Below are positions 16,935 through 25,678 of a DNA stretch of 64,000 nt, one piece after another. Position 1 is the first letter of the stretch. Each line of letters starts with the position of its first letter. Below the pieces are notes generated by a model. That model saw only the letters and a program-made list of their open reading frames with translations, did not search any database and was not told where the DNA came from. This DNA comes from Winogradskyella aurantia (lineage in GTDB: Bacteria > Bacteroidota > Bacteroidia > Flavobacteriales > Flavobacteriaceae). Where the stretch lies: assembly GCF_002266855.1 (NCBI RefSeq), contig NZ_NGJN01000004.1:62001-126000 (forward strand), read 5' to 3'. Made by a program: the position numbers and the translations under genes.

Positions 16935-17981
16935 ATGAAAATATTTCAGTGCGGCCACTGTGGGCATGCTTTATACTTTGAAAATCACCTCTGCGAAAAC
17001 TGTGGCCATTTATCAGGTTTTAGGGACACAGACCGCAAAATGCTTACCTTTAATCCTAATACGCAAACAGCTCTAATTTCCGATAGGGAACAACGGGAAT
17101 ATAAGTATTGTAAAAATAAGATTCACGAGGTGTGCAATTGGGTTATTGATAAGGACAGTGACGAAGAGTTTTGTACCGCTTGCCAATTTAATAGAACCAT
17201 TCCAAATCTCACCGATGTAAATAATTATGAAAAATGGAAAGAGCTAGAAATTGCCAAACACCGTTTGATTTATCAACTCCAGAAAATCGGTCTGAGTCTA
17301 AGCAGCAAAATAAAGGACAACGACGGTTTTTGCTTTGATTTTGTTACCCAACAAAACGACCCAAGTCTTATGACGGGCCATGCCAATGGCGTTATCACCA
17401 TTTTATTGCGTGAAGCGGATGCCATACTGCGCGAACAAATGCGCAAACAATTCTTAGAACCTTACCGAACATTAATAGGCCATTTAAGGCATGAGGTAGG
17501 TCATTATTACTGGAATCGGCTTATCCTCACGGACAAAGAGGCGTTATCACAATTCAGATCTATTTTTGGCGATGAACGACAGGATTATGGGGAAGCTTTA
17601 AAAGCCTATTATAAGATGGGGGCGCCAGAATATTGGCAAAATACCTTTATCAGTAAATACGCAACCTCACATCCTTGGGAAGATTGGGCTGAAACTTGGG
17701 CTCATTATCTCCATATTATGGACATGGTTGAGACGGCCTATTTTTTTGGGGTTGATGTAAAACCAAAAAATTTGGACGATGAAACTACAACGAAAGTATC
17801 GTTTGATCCTTACACGGAAACAGATTTTAGCGCCATTGTGGATGTTTCCATCCCTTTATCTTTTGCAGTAAATAGTATCAACAGAGCCATGGGATTGCAA
17901 GATGTTTATCCATTTGTGATCAGGCCGGCGGTTGTAGAAAAAATGACATTTATTCACCAATTGCTTCTTCCAAAGCGCTAA
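16935..17981 (+). CDS. Zinc-ribbon zincin metallopeptidase
   Basis: The protein has 348 residues. An N-terminal zinc ribbon uses C6, C9, C20 and C23, with a second cysteine set at C59, C67, C80 and C83. The protease core has HEVGH (H186, E187, H190) within GHLRHEVGHYYW and downstream acidic residues (FGDERQDYGE). The family is annotated as putative zinc-binding metallopeptidase. Position at the end of the operon, 45 bp after the transglutaminase, suggests it processes the same product. Confidence 0.88.
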   Translation: MKIFQCGHCGHALYFENHLCENCGHLSGFRDTDRKMLTFNPNTQTALISDREQREYKYCKNKIHEVCNWVIDKDSDEEFCTACQFNRTIPNLTDVNNYEKWKELEIAKHRLIYQLQKIGLSLSSKIKDNDGFCFDFVTQQNDPSLMTGHANGVITILLREADAILREQMRKQFLEPYRTLIGHLRHEVGHYYWNRLILTDKEALSQFRSIFGDERQDYGEALKAYYKMGAPEYWQNTFISKYATSHPWEDWAETWAHYLHIMDMVETAYFFGVDVKPKNLDDETTTKVSFDPYTETDFSAIVDVSIPLSFAVNSINRAMGLQDVYPFVIRPAVVEKMTFIHQLLLPKR

Positions 17982-18282
17982 GAGCATGTGAGATTTGTCA
18001 GTTCTGAGATTGTTATAGCTTTTAAACAGCGGGATGTACGTGATACTTAAGACCGAAAACAAGGTCTTTTAACCAAATCCAATAAAACATTATATACTTT
18101 TATAAAGTTATATGATAGGATATACCCCTTTTTTCCGGTTATATAGACGGCCCCCTTTTACTCTAGATAATTTTGAAGTTATACTTAAAATAATAGTCTT
18201 TTACATATTAATAATTAAAAGCTTAAGGATTTGTAGTTTTTAATCTATTTATGATACACCCTAATTTTTCCAAAATTTTTCG
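17982..18282. other. Intergenic region after the ATP-grasp cluster
   Basis: About 300 bp of AT-rich DNA with no credible coding frame. I see no classical terminator directly after the metallopeptidase gene. Confidence 0.4.
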
Positions 18283-18310
18283 TTGAACCATTTTATAGCC
18301 CATACCTTTG
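18283..18310 (+). promoter_or_regulatory. Bacteroidota-type promoter of the SlyD gene
   Basis: A -33 element TTG (18283-18285), 17 bp of spacer and a perfect -7 element TACCTTTG (18303-18310) fit the flavobacterial consensus TTG-N17-23-TAnnTTTG. The start codon follows 34 bp downstream. Confidence 0.7.
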
Positions 18311-18344
18311 TGACGTTTTATTTAAAAATTACAAATTAATACTT

Positions 18345-18773
18345 ATGAGTAAAGTAAAGGAAAATGATACCGTGAAGGTACATTATACAGGAAAATTAAA
18401 CAATGGACAGGTATTTGACAGCTCCTTAGAGAGAGAACCTTTAAAAGTACAATTAGGCCAAAGCCAACTTATTCCAGGTTTTGAAAAAGGCCTTATTGAT
18501 ATGGCGGTCAATGAAAAGAAAACTATAACTGTTGCCAAAGAAGACGCCTATGGTGACATTAACAAGGAGCTTTTTCACAAGGTACCTAAAACAGACCTTC
18601 CAGAGGACATCAAACCCGAAGTAGGGATGGGGCTGGTAGGTTCTAACGCAGACGGTTCTCAGCAGCAATTTAGAATTGCAGAAGTAGAGGAGAACCACAT
18701 CATCATAGATGCCAATCATCCACTATCAGGTCAAGACCTTGTCTTCGATTTAGAGGTGGTTGAAATTTTATAG
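18345..18773 (+). CDS. FKBP-type peptidyl-prolyl cis-trans isomerase (SlyD-like)
   Basis: The 142-residue protein catalyses proline isomerisation and chaperones folding in the cytoplasm. The FKBP half has VKVHYTGKLNNGQVFDSSLEREPL and QLIPGFEKGLIDM. An inserted-in-flap (IF) chaperone domain occupies about residues 70-120. The histidine-rich metal-binding tail of E. coli SlyD is absent. It is a single gene with a strong promoter and terminator. Confidence 0.93.
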   Translation: MSKVKENDTVKVHYTGKLNNGQVFDSSLEREPLKVQLGQSQLIPGFEKGLIDMAVNEKKTITVAKEDAYGDINKELFHKVPKTDLPEDIKPEVGMGLVGSNADGSQQQFRIAEVEENHIIIDANHPLSGQDLVFDLEVVEIL

Positions 18774-18793
18774 TGGTAAAACCATTAAGCGTA

Positions 18794-19621
18794 CTACAAC
18801 GTCTTATCTGCGGATAAGGCGTTTTTTTGATTCCTTTTTTTAACTTGTCGCCGTTCCCATAAGGTTGGACTACCAAAAAGGATATTCCAGCTTTTTGCAG
18901 GACGTTGCCAAATATCTGCAAATAAATCGCCCCATGCGTGAAATACTAAATACACAGGGTTAAATGAATTCACCGGCTTGGTAATACCATATATGGCCTG
19001 CTCTTTTTCCTCCTGGAAAGAACCGAACATACGGTCCCAGATAATCAATGTAGAGCCATAATTCTTATCAATATAATCCACATTTACAGCGTGATGTACA
19101 CGGTGGTGGGAGGGAGTTACAAAAATATACTCAATAGGTCGCGGTAGTTTTCGAATCAACTCGGTGTGAATCCAAAATTGATAAAGAATCTCTAGCTGGT
19201 GAACGATGATAAAAACTACTGGGTCAAAACTCAACATAATAACAGGTAAAAAGAATATAAGCTTCAGGTTCTGCACCCAAGATAGACGAAATGATGTCGA
19301 GAAATTGTAATATTCAGAACTGTGGTGAACCACATGGGTCGACCACCAAAAGCGCTGTTGATGCGATATTCTGTGCGACCAATACCTAACAAAATCAAGG
19401 CTTATAAAGCAAAATATATAAGACCACCAAGTATTGGGAATACTCCAAGGGGTTAGATTATAACAGATAACCACGATATAAAAAATGCCCACCTTGGTTA
19501 GAGCATTGACAAATAAGTTGCCAAATCCTATTGCCGAAGAGGCCAAAAAATCCTTGCCATGATAAAGCGATCGTTGTTGCTTGATGGACAGATAATATTC
19601 TAGGGCCACTAAGGTAAACAT
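18794..19621 (-). CDS. Sterol desaturase / fatty acid hydroxylase family membrane protein
   Basis: A di-iron integral membrane hydroxylase. It shows the His-box pattern HRISHQ, HVVHHSSEYYN and HHRVHHAVNVDYIDKNYG, with several hydrophobic helices, and the typical WDRMFGSF block. The substrate is a lipid of unknown kind. ATG 19621 is the only standard start, yet the frame continues open and hydrophobic for about 35 codons upstream (to a TAA near 19730) in a way that looks like protein (LLELDFNTIIWIAAPLM). The true start may be further upstream at a non-standard codon. Its 3' end holds the terminator of the convergent gene. Confidence 0.9.
   Translation of the reverse strand: MFTLVALEYYLSIKQQRSLYHGKDFLASSAIGFGNLFVNALTKVGIFYIVVICYNLTPWSIPNTWWSYIFCFISLDFVRYWSHRISHQQRFWWSTHVVHHSSEYYNFSTSFRLSWVQNLKLIFFLPVIMLSFDPVVFIIVHQLEILYQFWIHTELIRKLPRPIEYIFVTPSHHRVHHAVNVDYIDKNYGSTLIIWDRMFGSFQEEKEQAIYGITKPVNSFNPVYLVFHAWGDLFADIWQRPAKSWNILFGSPTLWERRQVKKRNQKNALSADKTL
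18799..18828 (+). terminator. Terminator of the SlyD gene, inside the 3' end of the convergent gene
   Basis: ACGTCTTATC pairs with GGATAAGGCGT over 10 bp around a TGCG loop, followed by seven T. The whole hairpin lies within the last coding codons of the convergent sterol desaturase gene (stop at 18794). Confidence 0.88.
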
Positions 19622-20050
19622 TAGTGGTGCCGCAATCCAGATAATGGTGTTAAAGTCTAATTCTAAAAGCGATTCGAGGGTAAGTTTCTTGTTTTCGATG
19701 AAGTTTCTTATGGTGATTTGTAAAAAACCAAGTTACGGATTATGTATTGGAATGTGAGGGTGTTTGTAATTATTTTAACGGTTCATAAAATTAGGCATCA
19801 CCGTTTGCAAGGAGTCTTTATCGATATGGTTTAGCTCGAAATGGCAATTAAATGTATTGCAGTCGTGATTTCTCGTTATAAAATGTATTTTCAGTTACAA
19901 CTTCCAATCAGTGCACAGATAATCCTTATAGTCTTTTGTTAAGTAAATATGCTAAAAGGAACTTTTTGAAATAAAAAGTAAACGTATATGGTGCCAAAAG
20001 TCATCTAAAAATCACGTATCTTTAAAATTCATTTTAGAAGCAAAAATTAG
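19622..20050. other. Divergent intergenic region
   Basis: The 429-bp gap includes about 100 bp next to the desaturase that may be coding (see that entry). The rest is AT-rich; TATCTTTA just before the lipoprotein gene is one base from the TAnnTTTG consensus. No RNA gene or repeat is seen. Confidence 0.4.
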
Positions 20051-20998
20051 ATGCGATTTATGAAGTACACCCCATTTATATCCTGCCTATTTCTGGTATT
20101 ATTCCTCAGTTGTAACGAGGTTAATCCTAAGGGTGAAAAAGAGGTAATTAAGTTTGTAAAACAGTGGAACGCTGACCATACCCAAATAAAATCACCATAC
20201 CTCAGAAGCGACTATATGGATTTGGTGACCTATTATGGAAACGAATGGACCAGGAATCAAGTCCAAGCACATAAAACGCAGCTGTTTGAACAATTTCCAG
20301 ACTATTCCCAGCGTATTTTAAATGACCAAATAGACATTACAAAAGAGGGACCAAGCTACCTGGTGACCTTTACCAAACATGTCAGCTACAACGGCATAGA
20401 AGCCGATTACCCGTCATATCTTTCCGTGATGACTAAAAATGGGGCTTTTAAAATACTACGCGAAGGGGTTGTGAATTCAGCTCAAGATCTTAATGCGCCT
20501 ATTTTTCCCAGTGCGCGCGGTGGTAGTGCTGGCATCTCTTATGAACGCCAAGTGTTCGGCGATTTTAATGGGGACGGCCTATCAGACTATGCCTCTGTAA
20601 TCTCCCCCATACGGCTTTCTGTTGCAGCGACGGATGAAGCAGTACAATGCGAAGGCGGATGCAATAGCATTATCACCTTTAGCAATAAAGACCTAAATCC
20701 TATCACTATCAAAGGAGTCTACCAATCACAATTGGAGAATCTTAAAGACCTTAATGGGGATGGTGCAGACGAGGTTGGTTTTTGGGATATAAAACCCAGG
20801 TCGAAGACGCTCTATGTCTTTGATGCTGTAACGAGTCGTTTACTTTGTGAACCTATTTTTATTAATACCACCGTTCATAAAAATCTTAGTCTTATCGACG
20901 TTTTTAAGAAATCAGGACGAAATAAAATTACAATAACCTACAGCACACAAGTCAATGGGAAGTGGGTCTTAAAAAGCAACGTTGTTGTCTTAGACTAA
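20051..20998 (+). CDS. Lipoprotein with two FG-GAP/EF-hand-like calcium loops
   Basis: The protein has 315 residues with a lipoprotein signal ending LFLVLFLSCNEV. A second possible start (ATG 20060) would give the same mature product. Residues about 175-190 (GDFNGDGLSDYA) and 230-245 (KDLNGDGADEVGF) are DxDxDG-type calcium-binding loops of the FG-GAP/VCBS kind. The N-terminal half is unrecognised. It is probably an envelope protein of unknown function. Confidence 0.72.
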   Translation: MRFMKYTPFISCLFLVLFLSCNEVNPKGEKEVIKFVKQWNADHTQIKSPYLRSDYMDLVTYYGNEWTRNQVQAHKTQLFEQFPDYSQRILNDQIDITKEGPSYLVTFTKHVSYNGIEADYPSYLSVMTKNGAFKILREGVVNSAQDLNAPIFPSARGGSAGISYERQVFGDFNGDGLSDYASVISPIRLSVAATDEAVQCEGGCNSIITFSNKDLNPITIKGVYQSQLENLKDLNGDGADEVGFWDIKPRSKTLYVFDAVTSRLLCEPIFINTTVHKNLSLIDVFKKSGRNKITITYSTQVNGKWVLKSNVVVLD

Positions 20999-21103
20999 AC
21001 GAATTTAATTGTGTAAATGTTGTAAAAGCGCTTTAGTGAAAATCATTTAATAAAGGAGATTCTGGTATACTCTTTGATTTCTGATGGCTTTAAATGTATA
21101 TGT

Positions 21104-21730
21104 ATGGTATACCGGTGTTTTGTTTTTAGAGGTCAAGTAGTCGGTCTGGCGTTCTTTGTGCTATGGTTGTGCTGGCCATTCCAAGTATTACATGCACAAG
21201 ATTATGAACCAGGATACATCGTTCTCAACACTAATGATACACTTTACGGATCCATTAAAAATCGTAATGATGGTGCGCTTTACAAAAAAATTAGGTTCAA
21301 GGATAAACATGGCAAGGTTAACCGCTATACGGCAGAAAATCTTTTAGGCTATAAAGCAGGTATTTACACCTATGAATCGCTTTGGTATAGAGAAGAAAGT
21401 CAATTTTTTAAATTTGATTATTACAGTAGACCTGGCTATGGCGAGAAGGTTTTTTTAAAGGTATTGGCCAAAGGCCATCTAAGTTGCTATGCCAAAGAAT
21501 TTATACATGACGACAATGACTATGTTGATGAATTCGAATTATTTCTTAGAAATGGCGATCAAACCATGGCTCGGGCTACCCAAGGTATCTTTGGACTTAA
21601 AAAGAAACGCTTAACAGGTTATTTTTGGGATTGTCCAAAGTTGGTGGAAAAAATAAACAACAACACTATTACTAAACCTTTGGATGTGGTAACCTATTAC
21701 AATGAATTTTGTGGGCCAGTTAAGAATTAA
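21104..21730 (+). CDS. Secreted or membrane-anchored protein, unknown
   Basis: ATG 21104 begins a basic-hydrophobic segment ending in VLHAQDYEPGYIVL, a likely signal peptide; the longer frame starts at a TTG 30 bp earlier. The mature part begins with GYIVLNTNDTLYGSIKNRN, a beta-strand pattern seen in many flavobacterial secreted proteins of unknown role, and ends with GYFWDCPKLVEKI. No catalytic motif is seen. Confidence 0.65.
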   Translation: MVYRCFVFRGQVVGLAFFVLWLCWPFQVLHAQDYEPGYIVLNTNDTLYGSIKNRNDGALYKKIRFKDKHGKVNRYTAENLLGYKAGIYTYESLWYREESQFFKFDYYSRPGYGEKVFLKVLAKGHLSCYAKEFIHDDNDYVDEFELFLRNGDQTMARATQGIFGLKKKRLTGYFWDCPKLVEKINNNTITKPLDVVTYYNEFCGPVKN

Positions 21731-21874
21731 TTTCATGCGACTGCTACAATATCCTTTGTTAGAGTCACTATGAGATAATTCAAGAGCTGCGACTATTTTG
21801 TTTAATATTTTGTTAATATTGCTAAACACGAAGATGTATTGGTTAACTTTACTAACTAATTAACTAATAAACTC

Positions 21875-22459
21875 ATGATGAAAACAATTAAAACATTAAG
21901 CATTTTAGCACTAAGTACATTTTTATTTGTCGGTTGCGGCGACAAGAAAAAAGAAGATACCGAGGCTACGGAAGTGGAAGATGTAATGGAAGTAGAAGAA
22001 GTGGAAGAGGTTACACCAAATATAGTGGAAGTAGCATCTGGAAATGATAATTTTTCTACGCTTGTTGCTGCTGTTGTAGCTGCTGATTTAGCCGAAACAC
22101 TAAGCGGTGAAGGTCCATTTACGGTGTTTGCACCAACTAATGATGCTTTTGCAAAATTACCAGAAGGAACGGTTGATACGCTATTACTACCAGAAAATAA
22201 AGACCAATTAACAGGTATTTTAACCTACCATGTGATATCAGGAAAATTTGAAGCCGCTGCGGTTGTTGATGCCATTACTAATAACGATGGTAAATTTACG
22301 GTAACTACGGTGCAAGGCGGGACTATTGACTTAAGTCTTAACGATGGTAACGTCGTGTTAACGGATGCCAAAGGCGGTAGCGCTACGGTTGTTATAGCTG
22401 ATGTTGCAGCATCTAATGGTGTCATCCATGCTATTGATACGGTAGTAATGCCTAAATAA
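21875..22459 (+). CDS. Fasciclin (FAS1) domain lipoprotein
   Basis: The protein has 194 residues with a lipobox ending FLFVGCGDKKKE (C21). A Glu/Val-rich acidic linker spans residues 28-48, then one FAS1 domain runs from about 50 to 194. H1 motif: LAETLSGEGPFTVFAPTNDAFAKLP; H2 region: YHVISGKF; C-terminal NGVIHAIDTVVMPK. FAS1 domains mediate adhesion or bind small ligands. A strong terminator follows. Confidence 0.93.
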   Translation: MMKTIKTLSILALSTFLFVGCGDKKKEDTEATEVEDVMEVEEVEEVTPNIVEVASGNDNFSTLVAAVVAADLAETLSGEGPFTVFAPTNDAFAKLPEGTVDTLLLPENKDQLTGILTYHVISGKFEAAAVVDAITNNDGKFTVTTVQGGTIDLSLNDGNVVLTDAKGGSATVVIADVAASNGVIHAIDTVVMPK

Positions 22460-22490
22460 GGATGTAACCTTAAGCAAAAAATTTAAAAAG

Positions 22491-22518
22491 CCACTGTTGC
22501 CCCACAGTGGTTTTTTTT
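22491..22518 (+). terminator. Terminator of the fasciclin gene
   Basis: CCACTGT pairs with ACAGTGG around TGCCCC, followed by eight T. Confidence 0.92.
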
Positions 22519-22852
22519 ATTTCATAATATCAAGGTTTTTCAAAACCTTCAATATTTTGATAACTATTTCAAAGATGCTGAAGCACCGCTGTGGATAAAG
22601 GAGGGCATACCTCATTTGAAAAATCACCGCTTGGGGCCTGAAGTTCTGAAAAGACCGACTAAATATACAAGGCTTTACTTTTCTAAATCTGCATAGTTTT
22701 AAGTGAGCAAAAGCTGTTACTAAGGTGTGTTTTTTACTCTTAAGATTATAGCTATTTAAGTATTCAGTGTAAATCTAGATTCCGTTAAATTGACTATATT
22801 TAAGACTTACTAAAATGTAAACTAATTAATCCTAACTAAAAATCAACCAAAC
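22519..22852. other. Intergenic region before the lectin-cyclase pair
   Basis: The 334 bp contain no supported gene. They should hold the promoter for the lectin/cyclase operon; no perfect TAnnTTTG was found. Confidence 0.4.
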
Positions 22853-23794
22853 ATGTCAGACAAATTTCAAAAAATACAAGTAAAGAGCAGTGGGCAATAC
22901 CTTAATATTTTTCAGAAAACCGATGAAGAGGGGCGCTATGCCTGTCAGGGTGTGGACCCCACCACTGACAACTTTTATTGGGATATTATTCCATCTCCAG
23001 TTGATTCAGAGTATATCCTTCTTAAGGTGAAATACAGCGGCATGTACCTCAATGTTTTAAATAATTCCATGCTGGAAGGTGCCTCTACCGGTCAGAATTC
23101 CTTGTCTAATATCAACGAAGCACCGGATAATTTTTTATGGAAAAAAATAGAGGTCATTAATAAGCCAGGCTGGTTTTTGTTACAGGCTAAAAGTTCCTCG
23201 CAATACCTTATGATACCAAATGGTGCTAAAAAAAATGGGGACCCGGCTATTCAAGGGGTTGTCGACGAGCCTCAAAACCCCATATCAAATACCGTATGGC
23301 AACTTGTCGTTAAGGACTCCAAGCCCGTTAAAATCAACCTCCAAATAAATTGTGTGACTATCTATCCCTTGTCACCAGGCCCCATATCTGATGAGCAGGC
23401 TCAGGGCAATTTAATTTTTTCAGATGATAATAATGGTAAAAATGAAAACCCCAATAAACCCAGTACTTTCGAGTCTTTCTTAAATCCAGGTAGCACGGTT
23501 AATTGGAAGGCCAGCACTTTTCAAAAACAAAATGACGATTACAGCGTGACTATAGATGATATTATTTACGATCCTAATACTGGTACTGGAGATGTCCTTA
23601 CCCAAAGTATTACAAAAGGCAATGGAGATGTAAGTTCACAAGTAGCATGGACAGCCATAGGGCCTGAAATTGGTGATAATGAATATTATACGGTTCGCTT
23701 TACAATAAATCCCAAAAAAGGTACTTATAAAGACCAACCGAAGACATTTACTATAGATCCACGTATTAGAGTATTAGCAAAACCTTCGACATGA
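22853..23794 (+). CDS. Cytoplasmic ricin-type beta-trefoil lectin-like protein
   Basis: The protein has 313 residues and no signal peptide. Residues 1-150 contain three similar segments, each with a 'QYLNI/MYLNV/QYLMI' strand and a 'FYWDII/FLWKKI/TVWQLV' strand, the internal threefold repeat of a beta-trefoil (RICIN-type, CBM13-like). Residues about 160-310 form a separate beta-rich domain (KINLQINCVTIYPL...). It overlaps the adenylate cyclase gene by 4 bp (ATGA), so the pair is translationally coupled. Ligand unknown. Confidence 0.75.
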   Translation: MSDKFQKIQVKSSGQYLNIFQKTDEEGRYACQGVDPTTDNFYWDIIPSPVDSEYILLKVKYSGMYLNVLNNSMLEGASTGQNSLSNINEAPDNFLWKKIEVINKPGWFLLQAKSSSQYLMIPNGAKKNGDPAIQGVVDEPQNPISNTVWQLVVKDSKPVKINLQINCVTIYPLSPGPISDEQAQGNLIFSDDNNGKNENPNKPSTFESFLNPGSTVNWKASTFQKQNDDYSVTIDDIIYDPNTGTGDVLTQSITKGNGDVSSQVAWTAIGPEIGDNEYYTVRFTINPKKGTYKDQPKTFTIDPRIRVLAKPST

Positions 23795-25572
23795 TAGCCA
23801 AGAAATTAGCCTATAAATATATTTTAGGCTTTTTTTATGTTTTTATTATACAAACTTGTCCTGCGCAAGACCAACGCGAAGCAGATAGACTGGCGACAAT
23901 CTATGAGGCAGATACACTAAGTGGGCAGGATAAACTTGAACTGCTCAAAAACTTGGCCTTTAATGAAATTTCGGATTTTGACAAAAAACAGGCCTATGCC
24001 CAAGAGCTAATAAACCTTGCTGAACGGGCCCAAAACATACAATATTTATATTATGGCCATTATATAAAAGGAGACGCTATTCAATATCGTGGTGATTTAG
24101 ACGAGGCGTTGTCTGCCTATCTTAAAAGCGCAGAAGTGGCAGCTTCTCAAAAAACACTCCTTAATGAAAAAGGCGCGGCTTATGGCGCTGTTGCCGATAT
24201 TTACGCAATGTCCGACAACCATAAGAATGCCATGTTGTACTACGACAAAGCGATAAGTACCTTACGACAGACTGAAGATACCATTGCTTTAGCTTCATTT
24301 ATTTTAAATGCTGGTGATGCGCTGCTCAACAATAAAAAATTCGACTCCGCACTGGCGTATTTCAAGGAATCAGGTGCACTCTTTGAGCAGGCCGATTATA
24401 CTATTGGCAAAGCCTATTATCTGGGTAATACAGGGATGGTCTATGCCTATACCGGCAAGAATAGCATCGCTGAAAATAACATTAACGAAGCTATTGAAAT
24501 CCTTGAGGCTTACGAGGATTATTATGCCATTAGCGTCTATTTAATGACTATGGCAGATATTTACATTGAAAAAGGTGATCTGGAAACAGCTATTAACTAT
24601 ACCCAGAAAAGCCTAAGTTTAGCAAATCGGTATGGGTTATTGGAACAGCTGACCGATGCCAATGAAAAATTAGCTGAGTTGTATGACAACAAAGGTCAAA
24701 AAGAGATAGCCTTCAAACATTACAAAGACTACATCGTTCACCGGGATTCTCTTTTGAATTTAGAAACACTACAGCGGCAATTCGATGAACGAACGGAATT
24801 TGAGGTATCTCAAAAGCAAATAGAGGTAGAGCTTCTAGAAGAACGTACTAAAAACCAACGAATTATTCTGGGCTTTACAGCGTTGCTATTTGCTGGGGGC
24901 TTATGGTTTTATAGGGCTATTTCAACAGAGAAAAAGAAATCAGATAAGCTGCTACTCAACATACTACCAGAAGACACTGCTACGGAGTTAAAGACACATG
25001 GCAAGGTCAAGGCTCGAAAATATGAAGCTGTTACGGTATTCTTTAGCGATTTTAAGGGCTTTACCAGTTATTCTGAAAACTTATCTCCAGAAGAGCTTGT
25101 AAAAACTGTGAGTTTTTACTTTTCCAAATTCGATGAGATCATTGATAACCACGGTTTGGAAAAAATCAAAACCATTGGAGATGCTTATATGTGCGTTGGA
25201 GGTATTCACGATAGCAAAGAGGCGCACGCCCAGCGCATGGTCTCAGCAGCTCTTGAAATTGCAGACTTTGTAACGCAGACCAAAAGCGATACCACCAGCG
25301 AGCTAACCTTTGATATTCGTATCGGAATCCATAGTGGTCCCGTAGTAGCCGGTGTTGTGGGTACTAAAAAATTCGCTTATGATATTTGGGGTGATACGGT
25401 AAATGTGGCCTCACGGATGGAATCCATGTCAGAACCTGGACGAATAAATGTTTCTGAAACGACCTATCAATTGATAAAACAAGACTTTGACTGTGAGCCG
25501 CGCGGCGAAATAAGTGTTAAAAACCGTGGTAAGTTGCAAATGTATTTTGTAAACAATGCAGTCAGCGCTTGA
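23791..25572 (+). CDS. TPR-containing membrane-anchored class III adenylate cyclase
   Basis: The protein has 593 residues: a signal peptide or anchor (about 8-26), a TPR array from about 30 to 320 (GHYIKGDAIQYRGDLDEALSAYLKSAE and similar), a coiled linker and a transmembrane helix near 357-375. The cyclase homology domain runs from about 385 to 590. Metal-binding D420 and D464, adenine-specifying K460 and D531, and transition-state N538 and R542 are all present, so it should be an active ATP-to-cAMP enzyme. The TPR half would lie outside the inner membrane and the catalytic half in the cytoplasm. No cAMP receptor gene is nearby. Confidence 0.92.
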   Translation: MIAKKLAYKYILGFFYVFIIQTCPAQDQREADRLATIYEADTLSGQDKLELLKNLAFNEISDFDKKQAYAQELINLAERAQNIQYLYYGHYIKGDAIQYRGDLDEALSAYLKSAEVAASQKTLLNEKGAAYGAVADIYAMSDNHKNAMLYYDKAISTLRQTEDTIALASFILNAGDALLNNKKFDSALAYFKESGALFEQADYTIGKAYYLGNTGMVYAYTGKNSIAENNINEAIEILEAYEDYYAISVYLMTMADIYIEKGDLETAINYTQKSLSLANRYGLLEQLTDANEKLAELYDNKGQKEIAFKHYKDYIVHRDSLLNLETLQRQFDERTEFEVSQKQIEVELLEERTKNQRIILGFTALLFAGGLWFYRAISTEKKKSDKLLLNILPEDTATELKTHGKVKARKYEAVTVFFSDFKGFTSYSENLSPEELVKTVSFYFSKFDEIIDNHGLEKIKTIGDAYMCVGGIHDSKEAHAQRMVSAALEIADFVTQTKSDTTSELTFDIRIGIHSGPVVAGVVGTKKFAYDIWGDTVNVASRMESMSEPGRINVSETTYQLIKQDFDCEPRGEISVKNRGKLQMYFVNNAVSA

Positions 25573-25678
25573 TCTAATATTGATTGAAATAATCTGTAGC
25601 CAAAAGATGAGAGATAGGTATGACATAAGAAAAGCTAGCATCTATTGCTAATTTAAGACTTATTATAATTTGAACACA

